DNA from: Corythucha ciliata
Lineage: Eukaryota; Arthropoda; Insecta; Hemiptera; Tingidae
Length of the DNA: 64,000 nucleotides
Assembly (NCBI GenBank): GCA_038030265.1
Contig: CM075943.1
Location: 16,492,001-16,556,000, forward strand
Reading direction: 5' to 3'
Made by a program: the position numbers and the translations under genes. Below are positions 1 to 12,103 of the stretch, one piece after another. The notes under the pieces were generated by a model, which had not been told where the DNA came from, searched no databases, and saw only the letters and a program-made list of their open reading frames with translations. Position 1 is the first letter of the stretch, and the number at the start of each line of letters is the position of its first letter.

Positions 1-1560
1 CAAGATCACCACATTTGCGCGCCTTCTCAATTTCAGCCTCGTATTCCGGTCCTAAAGAAACTTGGGGTTAACTAATATTCCCTATTTCAGCAGCGAAGTT
101 GCCTTCAGATAGCCTGCCGTGCTGTTGGCCTCAGGAACTGGTGGTTTTTTGTCAGTTTAGCTGCCAATAAGCACTTTCTCTATATTTTTCTCGAAATTTT
201 AGCCGCAAATAGCCATTTTCCTCTATTCTTGACGGTGAAATAGCATCTTCCTTAATTTTTTACCGTAGCGTTTTTGTGCACTTTAACCGCGAATTAGAGC
301 TGTATCTTAATTTATTCAAAAATTAGCACTGTACCTATCTCAATTTTAGCCGCGAATTAACGGTTTTTCAATGTCATCCGCGCGTTAGTAATTTTGATTT
401 GTCTTAATTTTACTCGATAATTAGCCATTTTATGCGATTTGTGTAATGAATTAGCGCATTTTCTCAATTTTAGCAAAAAAGTTGCCTTCAGAAGCCGTGA
501 ATTGGTGTTCTCTCAATTTTTAGCCACGAATTTGAGTTTTTCTCGACCCGTGAATTAGTGAACTAGGTAGGTATTTTATTTACTTTTAGCCGTTTATTAG
601 CGTTTTCTACACTTTACCCGCGAATTAGCGCTTTTTTCTCTATCCGCCAGTTTAGTGATTTTAGTCAATTCTAGTCTTGAATTAGCATTTTTTCCTAATC
701 CAAGCCACTAAACAGAGATTTTCTCAATTTCAGCCGCGAATTGGCTTATTTGTATCATCACCGTGAGTTGAGAAAAAGTACTAATTCGTGGATTAAGTGT
801 AGAAAAAAAAAACCCTAATACACGGCTAAAACATAAGAAAAACTCTATAATTCACGGCAAAAATCTAGCAAAGGTTTGTGACTAAATTTGAGAAAAACAT
901 TAATTCGTGGCTAAAATTTAAAAACGTGAATTCGCGGCTAAAATGAAGTTAAAGTGCTGATCGACGAGTAAAACAGATGAAATCGCTATTTCGTGGCTAA
1001 AATTGAGAAAAAAGCTAAATCCCGACAAATATGGGGGAAATGGAGGAAAAAAGATGCTAATTCGCTGCTAAAATGGAGACAAAATGCTAATCGGCAAGTA
1101 AAACAATGCTGAAATGGAGAAAAATTGCAAATTAGCGGATAAATTAAGAAAAACATTATACTTCCAATCCCGTAGGGAACATGGAAGTAAAAATGCCAAT
1201 TTGAGGACGGAGTGTCAAAAATATTGGAAAAAATCACTCATTCACGGCTAAAGTTGAGAAACACGTCAATCCGCGGTTAAAATTGTGAAAGAAGCTAATT
1301 CACGGCCAATATGGGGGAAAACGCCAATTTGCTGGTGAAATTAAGATTGGAAGCTACAATTGGAAAAAGTCACTCATTCGCGGCTAAAATTGAGAAACAC
1401 GTCAATTCGCAGTTAAAATTGTGAAAGAAGCTAATTCACAGCTAATATGGGGGAAAACGCCAATTTACGGGTGAAATGAAGAAAAACGCTAATTCATGGC
1501 TAAAATTGAGAAAACATTAATTTGCGGGTAACATTGAAAAAACTTGAATTCACGTTTTTC
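1..1560. repeat. Phrase A minisatellite block, left arm of a giant inverted repeat
   Basis: Diverged tandem copies of a ~30-bp phrase whose core reads gctaattcgcggctaaaat followed by tgagaaaa. From 1 to about 775 the phrase is read in reverse complement (…aattttagccgcgaattagcg…); from about 780 to 1560 it is read forward. The order of individual variant copies is mirrored at 2450-4100: the segment at 1-150, with its cttggggtta and gttgccttca landmarks, recurs inverted at about 3950-4100, and 811-1000 recurs inverted at about 2900-3110. No ORF of note; the small ORFs here follow the repeat. The arm probably starts before the window. Confidence 0.85.
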
Positions 1561-1736
1561 TCTAGATCAAATCTCGCCATCGTTGAGCCATAACCCAAAT
1601 GGCTGATGGCAATGTGTCGTGGTGCGATGTTGGTTGGGGGGGGGGGGCGAGCTCTCGTAGGTGTGTGTTGGTCATTTTTAAGGGGACACCTCATTGAAAT
1701 AGTTTCGGCGACACTGGTGCGTCCACCTGACCTGGA

Positions 1737-2262
1737 GGGTTGTAATAGAATAGTGAAACACATGTGAGACGAGATGAATTTGACTTTAGCCGGCCACTCA
1801 CGTGCAGTTTGAACTGTCAGTTCAAACTGCACAGTTTAAACTGTCAGTTTGAACTGTTCAGTTCAGTCCCCCACTCACGTACAGTTCAATTCTTCAGTTA
1901 ACATAATGGATTCGAATGAGCAGGACCGTATTGCCGTTCTCGGTTTAATTTGGGCAATTATTCATCAGGAAAGTAATCAACCTAAAAGACGCAGGCAGTG
2001 GTGCAAGGAATGGTTGAAACGGCGGAAACAATCTTCGGATAGTATTGGCAATTGAACTGAGAACTGTACAGTTTAACTGAGCAGTTCACCTTAACTGAGA
2101 CGAAATGCCCACTCACGTGCAGTTTAGACCGTCAGCTGTGAGTTAAAACTGCACGTGAGTGCGGCGGGCTTTTGACAGCTAAAATTTATGATCACATGGC
2201 TGTGAAATTCGTTCTCATTTCGTCTCACACTTTTCACTTCTCTCACTTTTCTATTACAACCC
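1737..2262 (+). mobile_element. Non-autonomous TIR element, probable PIF/Harbinger derivative
   Basis: The ends are inverted: gggttgtaatagaa at 1737 matches ttctattacaaccc ending at 2262. A second inverted pair lies inside, at 1795 (cactcacgtgcagttt) and 2146-2161, and the same word recurs at about 1869 and 2109, so the subterminal region is repeat-rich. Many aactg/cagtt words follow. The interior encodes a short basic peptide (1906-2055). Flanks cctgga (left) and cctgaa (right) could be a decayed target duplication, but the exact end is uncertain by 2 bp. The element lies in the spacer between the arms of the phrase A inverted repeat. Confidence 0.6.
1906..2055 (+). pseudogene. 49-residue ORF resembling the N-terminus of a Harbinger-type transposase
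   Basis: Reads from ATG at 1906 to TGA at 2055: an acidic start (MDSNEQDR), a hydrophobic helix (IAVLGLIWAIIHQES) and a basic/aromatic stretch (KRRRQWCKEWLKRRKQ). That last pattern, basic residues with a conserved W before another W-x-x-R, resembles the start of HARBI1-like transposases. The DDE catalytic domain is absent, so this would be an internally deleted derivative that cannot move by itself. It lies between inverted termini at 1737 and 2262. The family assignment is inference from pattern; a short real peptide of another kind is possible. Confidence 0.4.
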
Positions 2263-2449
2263 CCCCTGAATTCGTCAATTCAACGTACTCTATGAAGGAC
2301 TCATGAACCACACACCGGAGCACTTAAAAAAAAAAATCCCCAAAAAGCGCCCACACTGCTTTTGTTTTGGCGAAAATGTCATAAATTAAAAAAAAAATGG
2401 ACGGTACCACGTATTTCAAGCTTTGTAGGTACGGGGAGCCGAAAATCAT

Positions 2450-4500
2450 ACTGGATTTCCAATTTTAGCAGCGAATGAGTGAATTTTTCCAATTTTAGCT
2501 GTTAATTAGCGTTTTCATCAACGCTTCATTCGCGAATTGGCACTTTTTCTTATTTATAAATATTTAATTTGCGATTTTCCTCCATTTTAGCAAAGAATTA
2601 GCGATGTCATCTGCTTTACCCAGCGATTAGCATTTTGTCTCAATTTTAGCCGCGAATTAGCGTTTTGCTCCCTTTTATCCGCAAATTGTCTGTTTCCCTC
2701 ATATTTGTCGTGATTTACTTTTTTTCTCAATTTTAACCGCGAATTGGCATGTTTCTCATTTTAACCGTGAATTAGTGACTTTTTCCAATTTTTAGCCGTT
2801 TATTGCCATTTTTTCAACAATTTATCAGCGAATTGGAACTTTTCCCTAATTTTATCCGCTGATTTGAAATTTTTCTCAATTTTAGCCACGATGCCACGAA
2901 TTGGCGATGTTATCTGTTTTACTCGTCGATTAGTACTTTATCTTCATTTTAGACGCTAATTCACGTTTTTAAATTTTATCCGCGCATTAATGTTTTTCTC
3001 AATTTTAGTCACAAACCCAGAAGCTGCGAATCGGTGTTTTCTCGATTTTTGCCGTGAATTACTTTTTTCTTAAATTTTAGCCGTGTATTAGGAATTTTTT
3101 GTACACTTATAGCATTTTCCAGTCATTGCAATGCACTTGTGGGGTGTAAGTTTTTCTATCCGTCCTCTCCGAATTGAAACATATGTTTATGGAGAGAACG
3201 GTGCACTACACTTGTATGGTGTGTTGAATGGAAAACGCTATTAATCCGTGAATTAGAACTTTTTCTCAATTTATCTTGTAATTAGTGATGTTTATCAATT
3301 TCAGCCTTAATTATATCACGGTGATGATATAGAGACAAACGCCAATTCGCGGCTGAAATTGAGAAAATCTCTATTTAGAGGCTAGAATGGACAAAAATCA
3401 CTCACCGGCGGATAGAGAAGAAGCGCTATTACCACGGGCAAGGTGTAGAAAACGCTAATAAACGGCTAAAAGTAAATAAAAACCTACCTAATTCACTAAT
3501 TCACGGGTCGAGAAAAATGCAAATTCGTGGCTAAAAATAGAGAAAACACCAATTCACGGCTTCTGAAGGCAACTTTTTTGCTAAAATTGAGAAAATGCGT
3601 TAATTCATGACACAAATCGCATAAAATGGCTAATTATCGAGTTAAGACAAATCAAAATTACTAACGCGCGGATGAAATTGAAAACCATTAATTCGCGGCT
3701 AAAATTGAGATAGGTACAGTGCTAATTTTTGAATAAATTAAGAAAAAGCTCTGATTCGCGGTTAAAATAAAAAAAAATGCTAATAAACGGCCAAAATTGG
3801 GATGAATTCACTAATTTTCATGGTTGAATTTAAGGAAAACGCTAATTCGCTGTCAAAAATAGAGGAAAACGTCCATTAGCAGTTAAAATTTCGAGAAGAA
3901 TATAGAGAAAGTGCCAATCGACGCCTAAACTACGAAAAAACTCCAGTTCTTGATGCCACCAGTACGGCAGGGTGTATGAAGGCAACTTTGCTGCTAAAAT
4001 AGAGAATGTTAGCTAACCCCAAGTTTCTTTAGAACCGTAATAAGAGGCTGAAATTGAGAAGGCGCGCACATGTGCTAATCTTGGGTCAAGTATGTGGCAA
4101 AAATACTTTTGGGGGGTAATACTTGCGGCTAAATAGTGGGAAACGCTAATTCGTAGCAAAAAGCGAAACAAACACTAATACGCGGATAAAAATTGGAAAA
4201 AATTCCAATTTGCGGCCATAATTGATAAAATGCGCTGATTCGTGGTTATAACATTGAGAAAAAACAACGATAAATCGCTCAGTAGGTCAGGTATAACATT
4301 GCAAAAAACGCCGGTTCGTAGTTTCGCAAGGCAACTTCGCGTGACAAAAATGGAGAGAAAGCGCTAATTCGCGTGCCATAAAATGAGAAAAAAATCGATA
4401 AATCGCGGTTGAAATTTCGAAACTATGATAATTCGCGGATAAATTTGAGAAAACCCAAAATGAAGAAAAGGCGTGAATTCACGTCTAAGAGGCGGACACA
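2450..4500. repeat. Phrase A minisatellite block, right arm of the giant inverted repeat
   Basis: From 2450 to about 3330 the ~30-bp phrase is in reverse-complement orientation; from about 3335 to 4500 it is forward. This half mirrors 1-1560. The landmark ggcttctgaaggcaac appears at about 3559, with related versions at about 3980 and 4327. A 127-bp palindromic MITE interrupts the array at 3112-3238. The 187 bases before the block (2263-2449) hold A runs and no gene. Confidence 0.85.
3112..3238. mobile_element. Palindromic MITE, family P copy 1
   Basis: Imperfect palindrome with outer arms gcattttccagtcattgca and …tgaatggaaaacgc, centred on cgtcctctcc…catatg…ggagagaacgg. The same centre (ctctctgaattaaa…atgttaatggagaag) occurs near 35990, 36855 and 43660. 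It interrupts a phrase A array, which dates it after array formation. Confidence 0.6.
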
Positions 4501-5640
4501 AAGCGCGTTTTGGGTCTGACTGAAGAAATGCCTGCAGCTGTTTGGGCCAAAACGCCTTTAAGGGGCCGCCGTTGCAACCCTCGAAGTGCTCCGAAAATGA
4601 GCGTTTCGCGTATAGGTCGTTGGTTTCGGCCGAATTTTTCCACTCCACGGTCGGTGAGCCGCTTACGTCGGGGCTAGCTTTTTCTTTAGACATCAGGATC
4701 AGCCTCATAGTGGTGACCACGTGGCTGCAGACCATCGAGAAAATTCTTGGGGCGTAGCCAAAATCGCCCGCGGAATCACATGAGAGAACCCCTACATCTG
4801 ATCCAAAATCCGATTCGATTTTCGGACTGTCCGATGCGAGAAACCCTCAGTCACGCAGTTTCGTTCAATTTTTGAATTTTGGCCATTTTCTGATTTGATA
4901 AGAAAATATACACAATGGAATCGCTTCCAAAAGTCAGCTAGGACTCAATTTTTTTCATGTACACCATAGTTCCTTTTCTTACGGGAACATAGAAGTAAAA
5001 ATTTATTTTGAGCTTCAATACGGTGGCGGTTTCCAATAAATTTTTTCAATTGATCTTTATCGAAGGAGCCTCTTCATTCTCACCGCACTCATTACTTTGC
5101 CATCTCAAAGTAAAGTAATGGACCAATACACGGTAAAATAAAAAGTATAATAATGGTGGATTAATATGAGTGGGGGGGGGGGAGACCTGGTATTGAGCCA
5201 TTCATGAGGCGCGGACAATAAATATGGTTATGAGTGGTGGGGAAAGGGTTCATTTCACTCACGAACCATATACCCCGGTGTTTTGTGTTAAACGTGTTGA
5301 AAAGATTATATACCCGAGTAAATAAAGACAGGTATATAGGATTGTCGTGAATTATTGATCAATGTGGGGAATGGACATTGGAAGGGTGGGTGTAGTGTGA
5401 TGCAGGGAGCTCAACAGCTCAAGCAAAGAATAGATGACTTCATCACCATTGTCAATTGAGGACAATGATCTTGGGGCTTGAAATTCATAAACCACGTCCT
5501 GTTTTTTTTAGAAATGCGGAGCTTAAGTAAATAGGTTTGGAAATACTCTAAAAGATGGCGTTCCTTGCTGAATCTTCTATTCGTGTAATTTTAATAGTTG
5601 TAGTAGTTGTAGTATACAGTTTATAAGGATTTAAATTCTA
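4500..5640. other. Non-coding stretch next to the phrase A block
   Basis: Unique-looking sequence with no supportable gene. The ORFs at 4364-4735 (minus) and 4542-4757 (plus) overlap in opposite frames, and the first runs into the repeat array. There is a short palindrome around 5095-5130 (cattactttg…caaagtaaagtaatgg) and a G run near 5171. Confidence 0.5.
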
Positions 5641-5656
5641 AGCAATACGAATTTTT

Positions 5657-6001
5657 TTAATAATCACAATTCATATTCTGAGACTGCTCAAGTTCATCAA
5701 GTGTAGGTTGGTAGAAGACGTTTGGTTTCATGCCTTGAGTTCGCTTGTGATCTGGCCAACTTAACTTTAATCGTTCTAGGGTTGCCCTAGCCCTGATTAA
5801 CTTACTTTTAAGCACAAAGTGCACATAGCTGCCGAGCCGCTCTAAGTACCATTTGACTGTGGTCCGAATGTCGCGCCTGTGCATATCAATGATCTTTCCA
5901 AGATTCTTCATTCTATGCTCCGGCTTCGGCAATCTTTTCTTTGCTGAAGTTACAAAAATCAAAAAGTACGTAAAGCTATGTCTCCACTTGAATCGCTTCA
6001 A
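5657..6001 (-). CDS. Hypothetical ORF, 114 aa, doubtful
   Basis: An open frame rich in basic residues (MKRFKWRH… and …LKSKLIRARATLERLK) with no motif I recognise. It is longer than chance ORFs nearby, but no splice sites, partner exon or homologous copy in the window supports it. It abuts an inverted repeat: aagctatgtctccacttg at about 5977 matches caagtggagacacagctt at about 6130. It may therefore be part of a transposable element rather than a host gene. Confidence 0.2.
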   Translation of the reverse strand: MKRFKWRHSFTYFLIFVTSAKKRLPKPEHRMKNLGKIIDMHRRDIRTTVKWYLERLGSYVHFVLKSKLIRARATLERLKLSWPDHKRTQGMKPNVFYQPTLDELEQSQNMNCDY

Positions 6002-6165
6002 CTTTCAACAACGCATGCGTCTAATCTAAGCTATGCACGCAATTTCTGATGTCCTTCCAGCTTTTTGAGGCATACAATAGCGCATTCCTCACATCAACAC
6101 GCCGTGCCTCTGACGCACGCAAAAAGGCACAAGTGGAGACACAGCTTAAGAGTGACGTAAGGGAA
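5968..6165. repeat. Small inverted repeat (arms ~25 bp, spacer ~130 bp)
   Basis: The left arm (…cgtaaagctatgtctccacttg…) and right arm (…caagtggagacacagcttaag…) are complementary with a few mismatches. Likely a MITE remnant; no clear target duplication seen. Confidence 0.4.
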
Positions 6166-6239
6166 TAACACGCTGAGAATATAAAGCGTTTCTTTCGTCG
6201 TGAGGCTACTATGGAGAAAATAGGCACTTTCACAGTAGG

Positions 6240-6720
6240 TCAAGCGAAAAAAAAAAAAAAAAAAAATGTGGGAGTTTTCTCCTTCAGATTTTAAGAAACC
6301 AATTTCGTGGGCCTGGCTAACAAAATTCGAATTTCGCGGATTTGGCTTCTTCAAAAAGCCTTTTGCGGCTTTAGCTCATTCAAACGACCAATTTCGCGAG
6401 GATTAGCCGTTGGAAACACTTACATTTTTTGTTTGCTTCTTGGGTGGTTGAAATAGCGAATTTCACTTGTTTAGCTTCGTAAAAAGTAAATTTTGCGGGT
6501 TTGGGTAATTAAAAAAAAAAAATTGTGCTGGGTTTCCATCCTCAAGAAGCCAATTTCGTGGGTCTGGTCCTTGAATATCGAATTGAGTGGTTTTGTCTCT
6601 CGAAAAACCAATTTTATGGGTTGCATTCTCCAAAATACATTTTTACTTATCAGAAGTCCGATTTTGCAAGGTTCGCGCCTCGGTTGTCTGCTCTGTCTAA
6701 GTGTTTCTCGCGTACTCTAA
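6240..6720. repeat. Phrase B-like tandem array
   Basis: Follows an A run at 6246. Repeated units of roughly 30-40 bp with the words aaaaccaattt, cgtgggt and tttggct (for example 6296-6310 and 6539-6553). These resemble the phrase B arrays at 11.6, 27.5 and 59.5-60.7 kb, here in the other orientation. The ORFs at 6493-6830 follow the repeat and have no other support. Confidence 0.55.
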
Positions 6721-6839
6721 GCGTGGTTGTTCGGGGGAGGGGGATGAGAGGAATTTGCTTGGAGCTTTGTCCAAAGGTGGAATTCAACAGAAGTGCCACC
6801 TCGTGCTGTTGGGGCTGTCATCATTACTGACGTTAGAGA

Positions 6840-8170
6840 GAGTTTTGGCGTTTTCCTGAGTTTTAGCAGCAAATTAGCGATTTTTTCGATTTTTTTAGCA
6901 GAGGACTAGCACTTTTCTCAGTTTTAGCTACAAATTAGCGTTTTTCTTTAGTGTTTTCCTCATTATATTAGCCGCAAAACAGGCGGGCTTTTCACGAATT
7001 ATCATTTATTTAGTTCACCATACGCGATGCATGAGCGACTTTTCTCAGTTTCAGTACTCGCGAACTAGCGGTTTTTTCATCTATTGTCATAAATTGGCGC
7101 TTTTTCTCAATTTCACCCTCAAAAGTTGCCTTCAGAAGCCGCGAATTTGCATATATTCAGTTTTTGACGCAGATTAGCATTTTTTTCAATTTTATAGCCT
7201 CGAATTAGAGATTTTTCTTAATTTTAGCAGCGACAGTAGTAGCGTTTTAAAAAAAATTATTGAAAAAATCGCTAATATTCAGGGCTATAACTGCGAAAAA
7301 GCGCTGATTCGTGGTCTCTCAATGCAACTTCCAAACTAAAATCGAGAAATAATCGCTTATTCACGGTGCGTGAAGGCCATTCTACGAATAAATTGTGGAA
7401 ATCAACGCAAAAAAGTGTTGTTTTTGGGCCAACCCCGCTGTAAAAATTGAGACTATTGGGAATATTGACAAAAAAAAAAAAATACGCTTTCGGATTAACC
7501 GGAAACGGCACAAAATGGCAAATTCACAACTGAAATTGCGAAAAATCGCCCATTCGTGCGTAAAAAATGGAATAGATGCTAAATCACCCCAAAATTAGCA
7601 TAAAACGGTATTTCACAGTTGAAATTTTGGGGAAAATCGCTAATTCGCGGATATGAAAGTTGAGGAAATTCGTTAATTCGCGGATACAAATGGAGAAATT
7701 CACTAATTCGCTGCTAAAATTGAAAAAACTCACTAATTAGCGCAGCTGCAATTAAGAAAAACGCTAATTCTCGGCTAAAAATTGATAAAATGGTTAATTT
7801 ACAGATTAAATTGAGGAAAACGCCAATTCTGGGTGTCAATTGAGAAAATTCGGTAATGCACGGGTTGGAAACGCTACTATACGCTGCTAAAATTCAGAAA
7901 AAGTGACAATTTACTGCTAAAATTGAGGAACATCACTAATTCTCGGATAAAGTGTGGAGAAATTTCTAATTTAAATACACGCCTTCTGAAGTTCCTCAAG
8001 AATTCAAGATAGCTCGGATTTTCTCAATTTGAGCCACCAGAATAGCGCTTTTGGGGGCTCAATCGAATATTCAGCCCTCACTCTTTGTTGATATTACTTG
8101 TAACGTTATATTCTCCTTGTCGGATAGACTGAAATTCGTGGAAATGAGCCAAATCGCTGTCCAACCTTCC
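6840..8170. repeat. Phrase A foldback block
   Basis: The ~30-bp phrase runs in reverse complement at 6840-7255 and forward at 7256-7960, so the block can fold back on itself around 7255. The part at 7265-7450 is collinear with 47275-47470. The edge at 8040-8170 (words aatcgaatattcagc and gactgaaa…cg) matches the edge of another block at 31565-31690. Confidence 0.8.
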
Positions 8171-11100
8171 GATCTCTTCACATAATACTTACAACCTAAG
8201 CATTCTCATTTTTCCGTATTTAAGCTTTTCGGAGGCCCCGGGACGATCTCCCCCTATCCACAACAGAACTTCGGTACACTACTGCGTGGGTTTTGAAGTC
8301 CAAGGAAGCAGCTGGACGTACGCGGACCTTTTCGGGCTGCTTGAAGTCGAGAAAATCTGCTAAACCCAACTTCAACGTGAAACGCTCATTTTTGGAGATT
8401 TTAACGGGACTCATTGAAGCGTTGGTACTAGTGCCCATTCGTTCGTATTCTTGTAGCTCTAGGGCGGGGGAATCTATCCCTCATATCCCCCCTCCTTACC
8501 AACGTCCCTGACACCAACAACACGTCACCCTTCGGGTGTATGAATGTAATTTTAAGCCCGCAGTACTCGTGTGCGCTGCGTACTTGTCAACATGCCACGA
8601 ACCCTCAATACATCTTCGTACGGCCACGTGGGTATCATTTGCTTCGAAGAGCATTTGCAACCATATCCATAGAGATAAAAATGAATGGAGAAAGCTTGGG
8701 CTTGAAATTTGTTGACCGTAGTCATGGTGGGAGGTGCACCTTGTGAACCACAAAGTAACAACCTCAAGTCAAGTTGTTTTTTATTTACTCATGTCCACTT
8801 TGAATTTCTAGTTTTGTTCTTTTTTCCTCTAGTATGTCTAGAAATTGCCACTGGGAGTTTTTAGATTCTTTCACAGGGCATTAATAAAGTGAATAACCCA
8901 CAAATATACTCCGGAGAATCTTTAGTTTAAACGGTCGACCATGTGCGAGTTGTTGGACTTCTTTTCCGGATATTTCAACGTGCGCAAGTAGCTCCAATCA
9001 TCTTCCGGGAATCACGACAGAAGCCACCGGGAAATCCGTCACTCATGTTTTTTATGGAATACGTCATGTTTCCGAGTTCAAGATAACTTGTTTTTTACTG
9101 ATGTGTTGTGTATTTTTGGGTATGTTTCTACAGGGGTCGATCCTCTGATAGCAAAGAGAAGTACAGGGCTAAGAAATCACGAACGTTTATTTCACATAAT
9201 AATCGCTCGCAAGCAAGAAACAAACTAATTCAGAAACATTATATGTACCAGCACTGCGAATGAGAAGACCCGTGGTTCGAGCACAGCGAGAACTGCATGA
9301 GTGTGGCGACTTTTGTTCAAATCCTAGTTTCGCAGTCCTCAAGAGACGGAGCGGCTCTTTCTGAACTCGTGACTGTCTCGCCCATGTAATATTTTTCCTA
9401 GTATGTTGATGGAACGCGATCAGGGCCACTTATTTTAGAAAATAAACACCAAAATACACTTGAAAACACGGCTACGTGCCACGAACGATGACATTTACAA
9501 TGAAATCGTATGAACATCAAGTCGTCCACGCTTTGAGAACGAGAGTGTTGACGAGTTTGATTTAGTTTTTACCGAACAATTTCCCCGAAATACCCCTTGT
9601 TCATTCTAACTCGGGCTCTTTTTTTGTAATTTTGCATTAATCTCAGGGGGTAGGTGAGCATTTTTGTTGATAACCTGACGATGTAGAGGTAATTACAAGG
9701 TTCTGAAGATGTACTTTGGCGGCCATATTTGTGACAACCCCTTCTACCCACCCCCCAGCCCATTCAGGCTTTCTCCAGTTATTTACCTCTAAGGCCATAT
9801 CACACCAGACGATAAGACTGCAGGTTTTACTGAAATTTTTTTTTTGGAACTTCTGTGCTATAACCTCCCAACCCTCAAGTTTCCGAAAGCATTGAATCAC
9901 AAAAATGCAAACTTTGAAACTAAAATCAATATACAATGTAAAATTTGGAAGAAAAAACGTTTTGACGACGACACGACGTGGACGGAGATTTTTTTATGCA
10001 CCGGGATACCGGGAAACGTGATTTTCCAGACCGCCCAGGGTGTAAACGGATAAAAGGTCCACGAACTTCTTGAACGAGCCTTAACTTTATCCAGGCGGGC
10101 GAAAAGCCTCTCTGGCGACCAAAAGTCCTGGGAGGTTGCGTTGACCTCACATTTAGGTGAAATAAGCAAGCATTTGACGGAGGGTTTCTTGACAGAACGA
10201 AACCAAAACCCGTTCAGTTTTTTAAAAATTATTCTTATGCAAACCCCTTGAGGGGTATAACTCCCTGCTGCTCCACACACTGTTCAGCCAGATTTTTCCT
10301 CACACCCGCCATCTTTCGACACCCAACTATTAGAAGTCTCATTTCTGGCACCAATTAGCCAGTAAAAAGAGGCTATACTACTAAGGATTTATGGCTAAAA
10401 ATGACTAACTAAAACTTCTAGAAACCTCCCCAACACCGTCAGACTGTGGGACATCTTTCTAATTGGGAGCTAATTTTTAACTGTCAGTTATTTCTGTTTT
10501 TTCCGGCCCCTTTTATATCTATTTTTAATTACTTAAGACTCTTCCACTAATCTAAGCCGCTTACGAAAAAATAAACAAAAACCCTGCAAGGCTTTTCGTA
10601 AGCATCACAAAAACGAGAACGAAAAAGAGAAGCGACAGTTTCAACCAGCCGTGGGGGTCGTTACCTCTCTTCTTAAAAAAAATAAATAAAAACAAAACAT
10701 CGTGTAACTTTTTTTTTTTGTAACCCGAACCTTGTTGGCTTGTAATTCGATGTCGGGCATTCAACAAACTACTTTCGGCCTACCGTAGGAGCATACCGGC
10801 GACTCCTTTGGGTTTTATTGGATTGGGAAGAAGCGAGATGCAAGGGGGCTGGGGGTGAGACTATCAATAAGGATGTTGGTTCGGATGGTGGGGTGGGGGG
10901 TAATTTGATCGGTTTTAGTGGGCTCTTAATTATTGAGTCGTGAGGTTTTTTTATACGAAGCGATGGGGGGGGGGGGGAAGAAGTAATTCGATTCTGAACT
11001 CGGGGACAAAAAGGTAGTATAGACTTTCTTATTTTTTGTGCAAGTTTACTTGTGTCTTGAGGGAATTTGCCTATACCGTTTCAGTTGAGCACGTGGAGTA

Positions 11101-11575
11101 CAGTTTTCCCTTTTTATAAAGGTTGGTGATATTTGTACAGGTGTACGGTTTTGGCACGCAAACCTTATTTATTTAAGGCCATCTATATCCCTCGCCAAAT
11201 CTAGTCACGCCCGCAAAACTGACATTGGATCCAGAGAGGTTTAAGTCTCCATGGCCAAAATGGTACCAGGATCCACCAAGCGGAAAGTCACAAAAGCCAA
11301 ATTTTGTGACTTTAGCACTTTCTAAAACCAGTTTCAGAATTCCCAAAGCGTGTGAAACTACCTGTTTGTGTTGTTTTAATTAAAGGAGTTTGATTGTCGG
11401 AAGTGTTTAAGGGATTAAAACAACTGAACTTTTTATTTTATTTTTATAACTCACACCTCGTGAACTTTCTCACGACTCCTTGTAATCTCTTTTATTTTGT
11501 TTTATAAAACTTTCAGGTATCACACGTATCATAAACAGTCATTCAACATTAATTTCCCAACAGTTTGAACCCCGT
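8170..11575. other. Non-coding stretch, no gene seen
   Basis: The ORFs here (for example 8293-8511, 8496-8753, 9643-9936, 9897-10280) are short, overlap on opposite strands and show no recognisable domain. The stretch at 8270-8330 resembles the flank of the 31.8-kb phrase A block (cggtac-ctactg, caaggaagc). G runs lie near 10893 and 10966. Confidence 0.45.
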
Positions 11576-11963
11576 GAAATTATCTTTTCAGGGAATAATT
11601 CCAGCGAAATGGGATTTTTGAATGTACAAAAACCCGCGAAATTGGGTTCGTTGAGTGTCAAGTCCACAAAACTTGGGGTTTGAAAATGGCCGTACCCTCA
11701 ATATTGGCTTTAGGGACGTTGAAATGCAAAATTGGCTTTCATAGTGAGTAGAACCCGTGAAATTGGGTTCTGTAAGATCCAAATCTACAAAATTTGGGTG
11801 TTGAAAGAGCTAAATCCTCAAAATTCAATTTGTTAAAATGCCAAATCCCCGAAATTTGGGTTTAAAGGGGAGGGGGAGGGGTGACATTAGCAAATTCTAG
11901 CCATCGATGTGACCAAGACCGTAAATAAGAGGAAGGTGACTCAGGAATCAACTGTTTCGTCTC
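11575..11963. repeat. Phrase B array, split by the Ty3/gypsy insertion
   Basis: Tandem ~30-36-bp units with the core cgaaattgggttctgtaag and related forms (…ccaaatccccgaaatttggg…). The array resumes beyond the Ty3/gypsy element at 16325-16430 (caaaactgggttctgtgag, then gatccgaatctgcg), so the retrotransposon landed in the array. Confidence 0.7.
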
Positions 11964-11968
11964 CCCGG

Positions 11969-12086
11969 TGTTACGTATTTGAAATAGAACGATTATGTTC
12001 GAGTAATCAGAAAACGTAAAACTGTTTTTTTATTTTTTTTTTAACAAGACAATTAAACACGTGTTTAATGGTGATCAAACACTACA
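11969..12086 (-). repeat. 3' LTR of the Ty3/gypsy element
   Basis: 118 bp, starts TGTTACG and ends ACTACA on the plus strand; one mismatch with the partner at 16202-16319. Unusually short for an LTR. Contains a T7-A-T10 run. Confidence 0.93.
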
Positions 12087-12103
12087 TCTCTCCCTTCTTC
12101 TAG
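12087..12103 (-). promoter_or_regulatory. Polypurine tract
   Basis: On the minus strand agaagaagggagaga abuts the 3' LTR, where the plus-strand primer is expected in an LTR retrotransposon. Confidence 0.75.

Noticed and set aside
1..1560. CRISPR-like regularly spaced repeats
   Set aside because: The units are contiguous and degenerate, without constant repeats and unique spacers; the window is eukaryotic.
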